From contig NZ_JAAOXM010000012.1 of the NCBI RefSeq assembly GCF_011605345.1, forward strand, positions 1-64,000: a stretch of DNA of 64,000 nt. Reading direction: 5' to 3'. Positions within the stretch are counted from its first letter, which is position 1, and each line of letters begins with the position of its first letter. Position numbers and translations under genes: made by a program. A model generated the notes under the pieces. That model worked only from the letters and a program-made list of their open reading frames with translations, did not search any database and was not told where the DNA came from. This DNA comes from Burkholderia sp. D-99. Its GTDB lineage: Bacteria; Pseudomonadota; Gammaproteobacteria; Burkholderiales; Burkholderiaceae. Below, piece after piece: positions 42,629 to 50,532 of this stretch.

Positions 42629-43297
42629 ATGTCCAACATTTCACCGGTTATGGAAGCGCATGCGTTCGAGGCCCGCGATTTCATCGGCGGCCACCCCGTC
42701 CTCGACTTCATCAATACGGTGACGGGCCGCGACCAGGCGCCCCGCGACTGGCTGCCGGATTACAACGCCTATCTCGCGTGGTTGACGCGATCGGCGCTCT
42801 TTCCCGCCCCCGACCTGGCCCGGCTCGCGGCCCACGCGGCCGAAGCGCCGGCCGTGGCCGAGCAGGCGCTGCGCGACGCGAAGCGCCTGCGCGAAGCCCT
42901 GTTCGGCATCGCCGGTGCGCTCTCGCACGGCGCGCCGGTGGCTGCGGCGGATCTCGAGACGCTGGAGCGCGCATGGAAGCGCGCGATGAGCGGCCGCCGG
43001 CTGATCGCGACAACCGCACGGATCGAATTCGGCGGCCCGGCCGATCCGGCGGACCTGCATCTGCCGGCCCACCGGCTCGCGCTCGATGCCGTGAAGCTGC
43101 TCGAGGCGTTACCCGACGGACGGCTGCGGATGTGTGCGGGTTCGAATTGCGCATGGCTGTTCATCGACAGCTCGAAGACGGGACGCCGCAAGTGGTGCGA
43201 CATGGCGACTTGCGGCAACGTGGCAAAGGCACGGCGGCACTATCGAGCGGTCAGGCACGCGTCGGCCGGATCGGGCAGCCACGACGAGCCCGAGTGA
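42629..43297 (+). CDS. CGNR zinc-finger (ABATE-type) putative regulator
   Basis: 222-residue protein of the ABATE/CGNR group. The N-terminal ABATE-like part has GGHPVLDFINTVTGRDQAPRDWL and a helical middle. The C-terminal CGNR zinc finger is complete: RMCAGSNCAWLFIDSSKTGRRKWCDMATCGNVAKARRHY, with four cysteines (key parts CAGSNC and CDMATCGN). Such proteins are predicted stress-response transcription regulators. The ATG at 42629 lacks an SD, so it may be leaderless; an in-frame ATG lies seven codons later. It is divergent from the arginase gene and probably its regulator. Confidence 0.85.
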   Translation: MSNISPVMEAHAFEARDFIGGHPVLDFINTVTGRDQAPRDWLPDYNAYLAWLTRSALFPAPDLARLAAHAAEAPAVAEQALRDAKRLREALFGIAGALSHGAPVAAADLETLERAWKRAMSGRRLIATTARIEFGGPADPADLHLPAHRLALDAVKLLEALPDGRLRMCAGSNCAWLFIDSSKTGRRKWCDMATCGNVAKARRHYRAVRHASAGSGSHDEPE

Positions 43298-43453
43298 CGG
43301 CGACACGCCGCTCGCGTCGCCCCCGATGCGTGCGGCTTGCGGTGGAATCCCGGTTGCCAAACACCGGAAACGCCCGCATCCTGCCGGCTGCCTGAACCTG
43401 CGCGCGCGGCGAGCGGTTCGGCACTTCCGTCCACTCAAGAAGAAGCGCCCATC

Positions 43454-43765
43454 ATGTCGTCTCCCGACCCAACACCGCGACAGGTCGTCCTCTTCGTCCT
43501 GTATTCGGTGCTGTGCCTGCCCGCGAGCATGACAGTCGCCGGCTATGTCGCGACCCGGATGGCAAACAATGCATCGAGCTTCGAAGGCGGCACGGGGTAT
43601 GCGACGTTCTGGTGGATCATCCTGCTGACCTGCGCGTGCTACGCGCTGTCGCTCGTCATCTTCGCGCTGCTGCGCAAGAGAACCGCGATTCTCGCGGCCG
43701 TCACGGTGGGGTTCGCCGTGCTGTCGGTGCCGACGTTCAGGTTCATTTACGAGTTGGCGACCTAG
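43454..43765 (+). CDS. Small inner-membrane protein, unknown
   Basis: 103-residue protein with three hydrophobic segments (about 9-31, 46-70 and 75-97): VVLFVLYSVLCLPASMTVAG, then WWIILLTCACYALSLVIFALL after a polar loop, then ILAAVTVGFAVLSVPTF. No family recognised. The ATG at 43454 follows an AAGAAGC purine run. It is convergent with the tRNA gene to its right. The reading frame is open from 43337, but the conserved-looking membrane topology begins at the chosen start. Confidence 0.65.
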   Translation: MSSPDPTPRQVVLFVLYSVLCLPASMTVAGYVATRMANNASSFEGGTGYATFWWIILLTCACYALSLVIFALLRKRTAILAAVTVGFAVLSVPTFRFIYELAT

Positions 43766-43840
43766 GCGCGGCGAGCTTGCGCGTCACGTCGAAAGCAGCG
43801 CACCCGACGGTGCCGCCCACGATCGCCGCGGAACCCAAAA

Positions 43841-43873
43841 ACAAAAAGGCCCGATCTTGCGATCGAGCCTTTC
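43841..43873 (-). terminator. Intrinsic terminator of tRNA-Ala
   Basis: On the minus strand, AAAGGCTCGATC pairs with GATCGGGCCTTT (one G-T pair) around GCAA, then TTTTTGTTTTT. It lies 10 bases after the tRNA 3' end. Confidence 0.9.
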
Positions 43874-43882
43874 GAATTCCGT

Positions 43883-43958
<76 letters not shown>

Positions 43959-44024
43959 AACAGTCAACCATCATACACACGCATTTCTGCGCTTGGCAAT
44001 AGGGGTTGGGTCACCCCCGAAGCG

Positions 44025-44387
44025 TTACTTTGACGGCGCGCCAGCCAGCACCCATTCGACCACCGAACGCACGTCGGCGTCGCTCATGCGCGGATGCGCG
44101 GGCATCGGAATCGCGCCCCAGACGCCGGCGCCGCCCTCCTTCACCTTCTTCGACAGCTTGGCCACGGCCTGCGGATCGGCCTTGTAGCGGGCGGCGATAT
44201 CCTTGAACGACGGGCCGACGAGCTTGCGGTCGACCGCGTGGCAGCCCATGCATGCGTTGCCGCGCGCCACCTTCAGGCCGTCGCCGACATCTGCGTGCGC
44301 GGCACCCAGCGTGCCCGCCACGAGCGCCGCGGCCGCGGCGCCCTGCACCATCCACTGTTTCAACTGCTTCATCTGCATGCTCTTCAT
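44025..44387 (-). CDS. Exported c-type cytochrome
   Basis: 120-residue class I cytochrome c. The signal peptide has a hydrophobic core (VQGAAAAALVAGTLGAAHA, cleavage about residue 32). The haem site is CMGCH (about 46-50), and the distal ligand Met is in IPMPAHPRMSDADV near residue 94-98, as in c5/c551-like proteins. The start overlaps the stop of the BON gene (ATGA at 44387-44384), so the two are translationally coupled. An internal Met (residue 4) could also start it. It acts as a periplasmic electron carrier. Confidence 0.9.
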   Translation of the reverse strand: MKSMQMKQLKQWMVQGAAAAALVAGTLGAAHADVGDGLKVARGNACMGCHAVDRKLVGPSFKDIAARYKADPQAVAKLSKKVKEGGAGVWGAIPMPAHPRMSDADVRSVVEWVLAGAPSK

Positions 44388-45181
44388 TGGGACGGCGCCT
44401 TCGGGTTGCCCGGGTGCACGCTGGACGAATTCGAGATCGGTGCCGGCGACTGCAGCGGCGTGGACTGCACCGACGTGTCGGGCACGGCGCCCACCGTCGC
44501 GGCATCCGCCGGCGCGGCGGCCTGCGCGCCGGACGCGCCGCTCGCGGGCGACGCCGCCTGCAGCGCCTGCGCGTCCTGCGGCTTCACGTACTGGAACACC
44601 TTCACGACCTTCTCGACGCCGGGCACCTGGCTGGCGGCTTCCGCGCCGCGATTGCCCTCGTCGACCGTCACGAGCCCCATCAGGTAAAGGTTGCCGCGCT
44701 CGCTGACGACCTTGTAGTAGTTCGCCGAGATGCCCTTCGTCGCGATCAGCTCGGACTTCACGCGCCCTTCGAGGTACGAGTCGTTCGCGCGCGACGACAG
44801 CGACGACGCCGGCTCGACCGACAGCTCGTTGACGATGCCGTTCACGTTGTTGATGGCGCGCACGATTTCCTCGGCGCGCTGCTTCGATGCATCGTTCGGG
44901 ACTTCGCCCGTCAGCAGCACGCGGCGGTTGAACACCGTCACGTTCACGTGCGACTGGTCGGGCAGCCCGTTGTTGATCTGCGTGAGCGACTTGACCTGGA
45001 TCTCGCGATCCTCCGTCTGCGCGCCAAGCGTACGGCGGTCGGTCGCGACCAGCGCGCCGCCACCGGCCGCTGCGCCCACGATCCCGAGCACACAACCCTG
45101 CAGCGACACGGCGAGGCCCGCCGTCAGCGCAGCGAGCAGCGTGGTTCTGACGAGCGTCTGTTTGACGCGGCTTTGATTCAT
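44384..45181 (-). CDS. BON-domain lipoprotein (DolP/YraP-like)
   Basis: 265-residue lipoprotein. The signal peptide ends in the lipobox SLQGC (Cys at 30). Two BON domains follow: about 60-125 (DREIQVKSLTQINNGL, LLTGEVPN) and 140-205 (DSYLEGRVKSELIATKGI, YLMGLVT). A Pro/Ala/Ser-rich tail of about 55 residues is longer than in E. coli DolP. DolP supports outer-membrane integrity and the assembly machinery. The neighbours DiaA-like, YraN and RsmI keep the order of E. coli yraL-yraN-diaA-yraP, but the lpoA gene is absent here. The ATG at 45181 has GGAGAGC upstream. Confidence 0.9.
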   Translation of the reverse strand: MNQSRVKQTLVRTTLLAALTAGLAVSLQGCVLGIVGAAAGGGALVATDRRTLGAQTEDREIQVKSLTQINNGLPDQSHVNVTVFNRRVLLTGEVPNDASKQRAEEIVRAINNVNGIVNELSVEPASSLSSRANDSYLEGRVKSELIATKGISANYYKVVSERGNLYLMGLVTVDEGNRGAEAASQVPGVEKVVKVFQYVKPQDAQALQAASPASGASGAQAAAPADAATVGAVPDTSVQSTPLQSPAPISNSSSVHPGNPKAPSQ

Positions 45182-45198
45182 CGACGGCTCTCCTTCGT

Positions 45199-45783
45199 TC
45201 AATCCTCACCCAGCAGCATCGCGTCGATGCCGTCGCACAGGCAGTGGATAGTCAGCAGATGGACTTCATGGATGCGCGCCGCGCGAACGGCGGGCACGCT
45301 GATCGGAATATCGGTATCGGACAGCGCGGCCGCGACCGCGTGGCCGTCGCCGCCCGTCAGCGCAACGACGGTCATCTCGCGCTCGTGCGCTTCGTCGATC
45401 GCCGCCAGCACACGCGGCGACGCGCCGCCCGGATCGAGCACCAGCAGGATGTCGCCGGTCTGGCCGAGCACGCGCACCTGCTGGGCGAACAGTTGCTCGG
45501 CGGACACCGCCCCCGCGAGGCCGCCCTGCGACGCGTCGGTGGCCAGCGCGATCGCGGGCAGGCCCGGACGCTCGCGCTCGAAGCCGCCGACGAGCGACAC
45601 GGCGAGATAGTGCGCGGCGGCAGCCGACGGGCCGTCACCGCAGGCGACGATCTTGTTGCCGTTCGCCAGCGCGGCGAACATCGCATCGACCGCGGCTGCG
45701 ATCGGCAGCGACAGTGCGTCGGCCGCTTCGGCGTGAAGCGCGGCGCTGTCGTGGAAATGTTGCTGAATACGTTCGACTGACAT
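45199..45783 (-). CDS. SIS-domain protein, DiaA/GmhA-like
   Basis: 194-residue SIS (sugar isomerase) domain protein. Key blocks: KIVACGDGPSAAAAHYLAVSLVGGFERERPGLPAIAL and DILLVLDPGGASPRVLAAIDEAHE. It resembles both phosphoheptose isomerase and DiaA, the DnaA-binding initiation factor. Because it lies in the yraN-diaA-yraP order, DiaA is the more likely role. The usual SGNGGSA of the isomerase is CGDGPSA here, which also argues against isomerase activity. The ATG is at 45783, with weak SD. It is 17 bases from the BON gene and probably cotranscribed. Confidence 0.83.
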   Translation of the reverse strand: MSVERIQQHFHDSAALHAEAADALSLPIAAAVDAMFAALANGNKIVACGDGPSAAAAHYLAVSLVGGFERERPGLPAIALATDASQGGLAGAVSAEQLFAQQVRVLGQTGDILLVLDPGGASPRVLAAIDEAHEREMTVVALTGGDGHAVAAALSDTDIPISVPAVRAARIHEVHLLTIHCLCDGIDAMLLGED

Positions 45784-45909
45784 CGATTCCTGGTGAACTG
45801 GGCGCGTGGCACGCAGCGCGCGACATCGTGGGTGCGGCGAGTTTACCGTACTCCGGCACGCTCCCCGGGGGTCCGGCAAGAACTCTTTACATCTCGTCAC
45901 AGCTCGCCG

Positions 45910-46386
45910 CTACGCATCGTCGGCACGAAATGCGTCGCGCAGCCATGCGAGCCGCCCGGCCTCGAACGCGACGACGTCGAAGCGGCACGCGGCACCGGCG
46001 CCGTGCCGCGCCCAGAACTGGAGCGCGGCCGCCACCAGGCGCCGCCGCTTGCGCCAGCCGACGCTCGCGGCCGCGCCGCCATGCCGGACGCTGCGCCGCG
46101 CGCGCACCTCGACGAACACGAGCATGCCGTCGGGCTCGCGCATCACGAGATCGAGCTCGCCGCCGCGCATCGTCACGTTCGCCGCGACGAACACGAGGCC
46201 GCGGCGTTCGAGGAACTGCCGTGCACGCAGTTCGAACGCCGCGCCGACCGGCTTGGATCGCGCCGCGCCGGAAAAGTTGTCGCCCGCGCGCAGCAAACCG
46301 CGCCCGTCGCCCGGCCGGGCCGGCGCCGCGTGGCACAATGCCGTCCTTGTTCCGCTTGCGCCGCGATTGCGCGCATTGCCTGCCAT
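45910..46386 (-). CDS. UPF0102 protein YraN
   Basis: 158-residue YraN-family protein with an endonuclease-like fold: AARSKPVGAAFELRARQFLERRGL, the ELDLVMREPDGMLVFVEVRARR core (Glu/Asp/Glu-x-Lys-like nuclease residues), and RRLVAAALQFWA. Function is unsettled; a Holliday-junction-resolvase-like relation is known. The ATG at 46386 overlaps the rsmI start codon on the other strand (CATG) and has GGAGG seven bases upstream, inside rsmI. A TTG at 46338 with AAGGA is an alternative giving about 142 residues, close to the usual family length. Confidence 0.85.
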   Translation of the reverse strand: MAGNARNRGASGTRTALCHAAPARPGDGRGLLRAGDNFSGAARSKPVGAAFELRARQFLERRGLVFVAANVTMRGGELDLVMREPDGMLVFVEVRARRSVRHGGAAASVGWRKRRRLVAAALQFWARHGAGAACRFDVVAFEAGRLAWLRDAFRADDA

Positions 46387-47266
46387 GACTGCCCTCCTCG
46401 AACTCGCGCAAAACCAGCACTACCCGGACGCCGCGCTCTACGTGGTCGCCACGCCGATCGGCAACACCGCCGACATCACGCTGCGCGCGCTGCACGTGCT
46501 CGGCCTCGCCGACCGCATCGCGGCCGAAGACACCCGCAACACGGGCCAGCTGCTCGCCCGCTACGGGATTTCGAAGCCGCTAGTCGCCGTGCACGAGCAC
46601 AACGAACGCGAAGCCGCGCAGCGCGTGATCGAACTGCTGCGCGGCGGCGAACGCGTGGCCTACGTATCGGACGCCGGCACGCCCGGCATCTCGGACCCCG
46701 GCGCGCGGCTCGTCGACGCGGTGCGCGCCGCCGGCTTCGCGGTGATCCCGCTGCCGGGCGCGAGCGCGGCCGTGACCGCGCTGAGCGTGGCCGGCGACTG
46801 GGCCGGTGCGTTCACGTTCGCGGGGTTCCTGCCGCCAAAGACCAAGCAGCGCGCGACCGCGCTGCAGGCGCTCGTATCGCACCCGTATGCGCTGGTGTTC
46901 TACGAGGCACCGCACCGGATCGCCGAAACCGTCACCGCGCTCGCCGATGCGTTCGGCCCCGCGCGCCGGCTGCTGATTGCGCGCGAGCTCACCAAGCTAC
47001 ACGAGCAGTTGTTCCAGGGCACCCTGGCCGAAGGACAGACCTGGCTCGCCGGCGATGCGAACCGCTTGCGCGGCGAATTCGTGCTGGTCGTCGAGGGCGC
47101 GCCGGCGACGAGCGGCGAAGCCGACGACACCGCGCACGACGCGCTGCTCAGGCTGCTGCTGGAAGAGGTGCCGGTGAAGAGCGCGGCCAAGCTCGCGGCC
47201 GCGCTGACGGGCGCGTCGCGCAACACGCTTTATGCGCGTGCGCTTGCGCTGAAGGAAGAAAGCTGA
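46385..47266 (+). CDS. rsmI: 16S rRNA 2'-O-ribose C1402 methyltransferase
   Basis: Methylates the 2'-OH of C1402 in 16S rRNA using SAM; cytosolic. 293 residues, tetrapyrrole-methylase fold: LYVVATPIGNTADITLRALHVLG, AEDTRNTGQLLARYGI, AYVSDAGTPGISDPGARLVDAVR and LPGASAAVTAL are all family blocks, and a lysine-rich C-terminal domain ends with VKSAAKLAAALTGASRNTLYARAL. The start ATG shares two bases with the opposite start codon of yraN. A terminator follows, shared with rlpA. Confidence 0.95.
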   Translation: MTALLELAQNQHYPDAALYVVATPIGNTADITLRALHVLGLADRIAAEDTRNTGQLLARYGISKPLVAVHEHNEREAAQRVIELLRGGERVAYVSDAGTPGISDPGARLVDAVRAAGFAVIPLPGASAAVTALSVAGDWAGAFTFAGFLPPKTKQRATALQALVSHPYALVFYEAPHRIAETVTALADAFGPARRLLIARELTKLHEQLFQGTLAEGQTWLAGDANRLRGEFVLVVEGAPATSGEADDTAHDALLRLLLEEVPVKSAAKLAAALTGASRNTLYARALALKEES

Positions 47267-47324
47267 CACGCGAGCCGGCCGGTGCCGGGAAGCCGGCGCC
47301 GGCATCGCGCCATGCAGGAAAGAC

Positions 47325-47352
47325 AAAGGGCTGCCCGAGGGCAGCCCTTTTG
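47325..47352. terminator. Bidirectional terminator between rsmI and rlpA
   Basis: AAAGGGCTGCCC (47325-47336) pairs perfectly with 47339-47350 with a minimal loop and A/T ends on both sides, for the two convergent genes. Confidence 0.9.
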
Positions 47353-47374
47353 CATGAGCGGTCGATCCGCCGCG

Positions 47375-47983
47375 TTATTTCGTCGAGATCGACGCGTACA
47401 TTTCGTCGCGTGCCTCGCGCGCTTCCTGCGGCGACAGCCCTTCGATCTTCACGCGGCCCGTGCCGGCGTGCACGAGGCCGATCATCTTGGCCGCGGCATA
47501 CGACAGGTCGAGCACCCGGCCGCGCTTGAACGGCCCGCGGTCGTTGACCTTCACGACGACCCACTTGCCGCTCGACGCATTCGTCACCTTGATGTACGAC
47601 GACAGCGGCAGCGTGCGATGCGCGGCGGTGAGCGCGTTCATGTTGAAGCGTTCGCCGTTCGCGGTGCGGCGGCCGTGGAAATCCCGCCCGTACCACGATG
47701 CGCGGCCCGTCTGACGGAAGTCGGACACATCCTTGCCGTCGATCGGCTCGGCGTCCGCCAGCGACGACTTCTTCGCGTCCTTGGCGTCGGCAGCCGGCAT
47801 CGACGCCAGTGCGGAATCGAAATTCAGTTGCTTGTCGTTGTCCGCCTTCGCGGCAGCGGCCGTCTTGTCGACCGCGTTCTTCTGGTTCGCGCTTCCGGTG
47901 GTCTGGCTGGGTGGCACCGCACAGCCCGTCAACGCAAAAAATAATGCAATGGTCCCGAATCGACTCGGAAATCGTACGTTCAT
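47375..47983 (-). CDS. rlpA: Septal ring lytic transglycosylase RlpA-family lipoprotein
   Basis: 202-residue lipoprotein: signal peptide MNVRFPSRFGTIALFFALTG, lipobox LTGC (Cys at 21), then a low-complexity linker (Lys/Asp/Ala, to about 85), then a double-psi beta-barrel domain with GRASWYGRDFHGRRTANGERF (catalytic Glu region), LTAAHRTLPL and VKVNDRGPFKRGRVLDLS. It cleaves peptidoglycan lacking stem peptides in species tested. The SPOR domain of E. coli RlpA is absent, so this is a short form. The long upstream region (47984-48642) may be its leader. Confidence 0.9.
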   Translation of the reverse strand: MNVRFPSRFGTIALFFALTGCAVPPSQTTGSANQKNAVDKTAAAAKADNDKQLNFDSALASMPAADAKDAKKSSLADAEPIDGKDVSDFRQTGRASWYGRDFHGRRTANGERFNMNALTAAHRTLPLSSYIKVTNASSGKWVVVKVNDRGPFKRGRVLDLSYAAAKMIGLVHAGTGRVKIEGLSPQEAREARDEMYASISTK

Positions 47984-48642
47984 CGACGTGTCGCCTTCTG
48001 GTTCGGGCCGCTCCTACATCACGCTGCTTCACAGCGCAGACACGCGGCCCGGACGGCAAATGCGTGCACGCCCCGCTCGGATGCGAGCAGGCGGCTAGCA
48101 TGGGCGCGGCTTTCGTCTATGCCGCAACCGTCCTGATTAGCTTTCACGTCTGGCGCAACCTGTCCCCAACAGCCTGACCAGACCCCACATGCCGCCAATC
48201 GAACATGGCTTTCACGTTCGCGCGCGTCGAAACGACCAACGCACGGGAACGGCGGCACAGGCCTCATCCGGCGGCGCGGCAGCAAGGCCGCAGGCGGGCG
48301 CGCAGCACCCGGCCGGACAAGACGTGAGCACCGAATGCTCGGTGCTGGATACACCGCCGGACTCCCCGGCGGCTGATGCTTGACGGTGCTTCCGACGCCG
48401 CTTTTTTAACGGGGCCGAAACACCAGCGAATGGCGTGAAACTCACGCTCAATGGGGCGCATTATACATAAATCAAAACGCTGTCCCGAAAAGCACCCCCG
48501 GCGGACCATTGATTCTCACTATGGCTGTAACAATCGACATGCTCCGGGAATGCCCGGACGCGTCCGCCGCGATGCGCGTCGCGCGGCCGGCAAGCGGCAC
48601 GCGCGACCGGTACAATCGCTCCTTTTAGCCGCCGGTGCCTCC
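47984..48642. other. 659-base intergenic region with strong minus-strand -10 box
   Basis: No gene is supported. On the minus strand a perfect TATAAT lies at about 48461-48466, with no good -35. Transcripts from it would run 470 bases into rlpA and contain two stable hairpins: CGCCGG/CCGGCG near 48353-48369 and AGCACCGA/TCGGTGCT near 48327-48346. On the plus strand T6 follows a weak hairpin near 48405. TACAAT (48611-48616) is the likely -10 of the MBL gene. Open frames here show no conserved sequence. Confidence 0.5.
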
Positions 48643-49287
48643 ATGAAAGTCACGCTCATTCCGGTCACGCCGTTCCAGCAGAACTGCTCGCTGCTCGTCT
48701 GCGAGAAGACGGGCCGCGCCGCCGTCGTCGATCCGGGCGGCGATCTCGACCGGATCGAACAGGAAGTCGCGCGGCAGAACGTGCAGGTCGAGAAGGTGCT
48801 GCTCACGCACGGGCACATCGATCACTGCGCGGGCGCGAAGACGCTTGCGACGCACTACGGCGTGCCGATCGAGGGGCCGCAGGAAGAAGAGCGCTTCTGG
48901 ATCGAGAAGCTGCCGATGCAGAGCGAGCGCTTCGGCTTTCCGGCCGCCGAAACCTTCGAGCCGGACCACTGGCTGAACGACGGCGACACCGTGCAGTTCG
49001 GCGACGAGACCCTCGAGGTCTATCACTGCCCGGGCCACACGCCCGGCCACGTCGTGTTCTTCAGCCGCGCGCATCGCGTCGCGATCGTCGGTGACGTGCT
49101 GTTCGCCGGCTCGATCGGCCGTACCGATTTTCCGCGCGGCAATCACGCGGATCTCGTCCGGTCGATCAAGGAGAAGCTGTGGCCGCTCGGCGACGACGTG
49201 ACGTTCGTGCCGGGCCACGGCCCGGTGTCGACGTTCGGCGACGAGCGCCGCACGAACCCGTTCGTGTCCGACAAGGTATTCGGATGA
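48643..49287 (+). CDS. MBL-fold metallo-hydrolase (YcbL/glyoxalase II-like)
   Basis: 214-residue cytosolic hydrolase of the metallo-beta-lactamase superfamily. Metal motif THGHIDHCAG (HxHxDH) near residue 54, then the distal ligands in YHCPGHTPGHV, VGDVLFAGSIGRTDFP and VPGHGP. The length and the CxLV...DPGGD start match the YcbL group, type II glyoxalases or related thioesterases. The ATG at 48643 follows a GCCTCC run without a clear SD. It ends in ATGA overlapping the exonuclease gene, so the two are coupled. Confidence 0.93.
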   Translation: MKVTLIPVTPFQQNCSLLVCEKTGRAAVVDPGGDLDRIEQEVARQNVQVEKVLLTHGHIDHCAGAKTLATHYGVPIEGPQEEERFWIEKLPMQSERFGFPAAETFEPDHWLNDGDTVQFGDETLEVYHCPGHTPGHVVFFSRAHRVAIVGDVLFAGSIGRTDFPRGNHADLVRSIKEKLWPLGDDVTFVPGHGPVSTFGDERRTNPFVSDKVFG

Positions 49288-49943
49288 ACCAGACCGCCAT
49301 CCCGGAAATCTACGTCAGCACCGACGTCGAGGCCGACGGCCCGATTCCCGGCCCGCACTCGATGCTGAGCTTCGCGTCGGCCGCCTATACCGAAGACAAG
49401 CAGCTGATCGCGACGTTCTCGGCCAACCTCGAAACGCTGCCCGGCGCGCAAGCGCACCCGGTGCAGGAAGCGTGGTGGAAGACCGAACCCGAAGCGTGGG
49501 CCGCGTGCCGGCGCGACCTGCAGGCGCCCGAGGCGGCACTGCTCGCGTACGTCGACTGGGTCGAGGCGCTGCCCGGCAAGCCGGTGTTCGTCGCGATGCC
49601 GGCCGGCTTCGACTTCACGTTCATGTTCTGGTACATGATGCGCTTCGCCGGGCGCTGCCCGTTCTCGTGGTCCGCGCTCGACATCAAGACGCTCGCGTTC
49701 GCGATGACGGGCCTGCCGTACCGCAAGGCGATCAAGCCGCGCTTTCCGAAGCACTGGTTCGACGACCATCCGCACACGCACGTCGCGCTCGACGACGCGA
49801 TCGAGCAAGGCGCACTGTTCTGCAACATGCTGGCCGACCTGCGCCGCCAGCAGGCCGCGCTCGCGGGCCTCGCCGTGGCGGACACCGATCGGTCGGAGAA
49901 CGCGGGGGCGGGACAAAACCCCACGGATCCGCGCGCAAATTAG
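49284..49943 (+). CDS. DEDDh-type 3'-5' exonuclease
   Basis: 219-residue cytosolic exonuclease-like protein. The DEDD metal residues are recognisable: VSTDVEADG (Asp and Glu), a central Asp near PAGFDFTFMFW, and HTHVALDDAIEQG, with the His five residues before the last Asp, of the RNase T/DnaQ type. It may process DNA or RNA ends; the substrate is unknown. Overlaps the MBL gene stop (ATGA), so it is cotranscribed. The C-terminal 30 residues are low-complexity. Confidence 0.8.
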   Translation: MNQTAIPEIYVSTDVEADGPIPGPHSMLSFASAAYTEDKQLIATFSANLETLPGAQAHPVQEAWWKTEPEAWAACRRDLQAPEAALLAYVDWVEALPGKPVFVAMPAGFDFTFMFWYMMRFAGRCPFSWSALDIKTLAFAMTGLPYRKAIKPRFPKHWFDDHPHTHVALDDAIEQGALFCNMLADLRRQQAALAGLAVADTDRSENAGAGQNPTDPRAN

Positions 49944-50034
49944 CGAATCTCGCTCAGCAACGCGACGCCAGATTGCCTTTCCTTTCCCGGCCCTCTAACA
50001 TTCAGCATGTTGTTGCTGCCGCATGGAGGCGCAG

Positions 50035-50493
50035 GTGACGCTCGATTCCTTTTCGCAAAAAATCCTTCGCCTGTTGCAGCTCGACGCGCGCCGTTCCGTT
50101 CAGGAAATCTCCGACCAGGTCGGCCTGTCGAGCACGCCGTGCTGGCGCCGCATCAAGGACATGGAACAGTCGGGCGTGATCCAGCGCTACACGGCGCTGC
50201 TCGATCGCGAGAAGCTCGGCCTGCACGTCTGCGCGCTCGCGCACGTGCACCTGACCCGCCACAACGAAGGCGGCGTCGAGCAGTTCGAGCGCGAGATCGC
50301 GACCTGCCCGGAAGTCACCGAGTGCTACAGCACGACCGGCGAAGCCGACTACATCCTCAAGATCGTCGCGCCGGACATCAAGGCCTACGACGTGTTCCTG
50401 CACGAACGCATCTTCAAGATCCCCGCCGTGTCGCAAGTGCGCACGAGTGTCGTGCTGCGCGAGATCAAGTTCGACACGCAACTGCCGCTGTAA
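50035..50493 (+). CDS. Lrp/AsnC-family transcriptional regulator
   Basis: 152-residue Lrp-type regulator with the helix-turn-helix in SQKILRLLQLDARRSVQE, then ISDQVGLSSTPCWRRIKDME, and a RAM domain with GEADYILKIVAPDIKAYDVF. The GTG at 50035 is preferred over the ATG at 50023, because GGAGG lies six bases before it and would be inside the longer form. It has no regulatory partner in sight: the CDF gene converges from the right. It belongs with amino-acid-responsive regulators of aromatic or branched-chain catabolism. Confidence 0.87.
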   Translation: MTLDSFSQKILRLLQLDARRSVQEISDQVGLSSTPCWRRIKDMEQSGVIQRYTALLDREKLGLHVCALAHVHLTRHNEGGVEQFEREIATCPEVTECYSTTGEADYILKIVAPDIKAYDVFLHERIFKIPAVSQVRTSVVLREIKFDTQLPL

Positions 50494-50532
50494 CGACGCG
50501 CAGCCACGCACGCACGGCCCGCCGCCGCCGGC

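Noticed and set aside
48320..48410. RNase P RNA, 6S RNA or cobalamin riboswitch in the region upstream of rlpA
   Set aside because: None of the conserved core sequences of those RNAs could be found; only generic hairpins are present.
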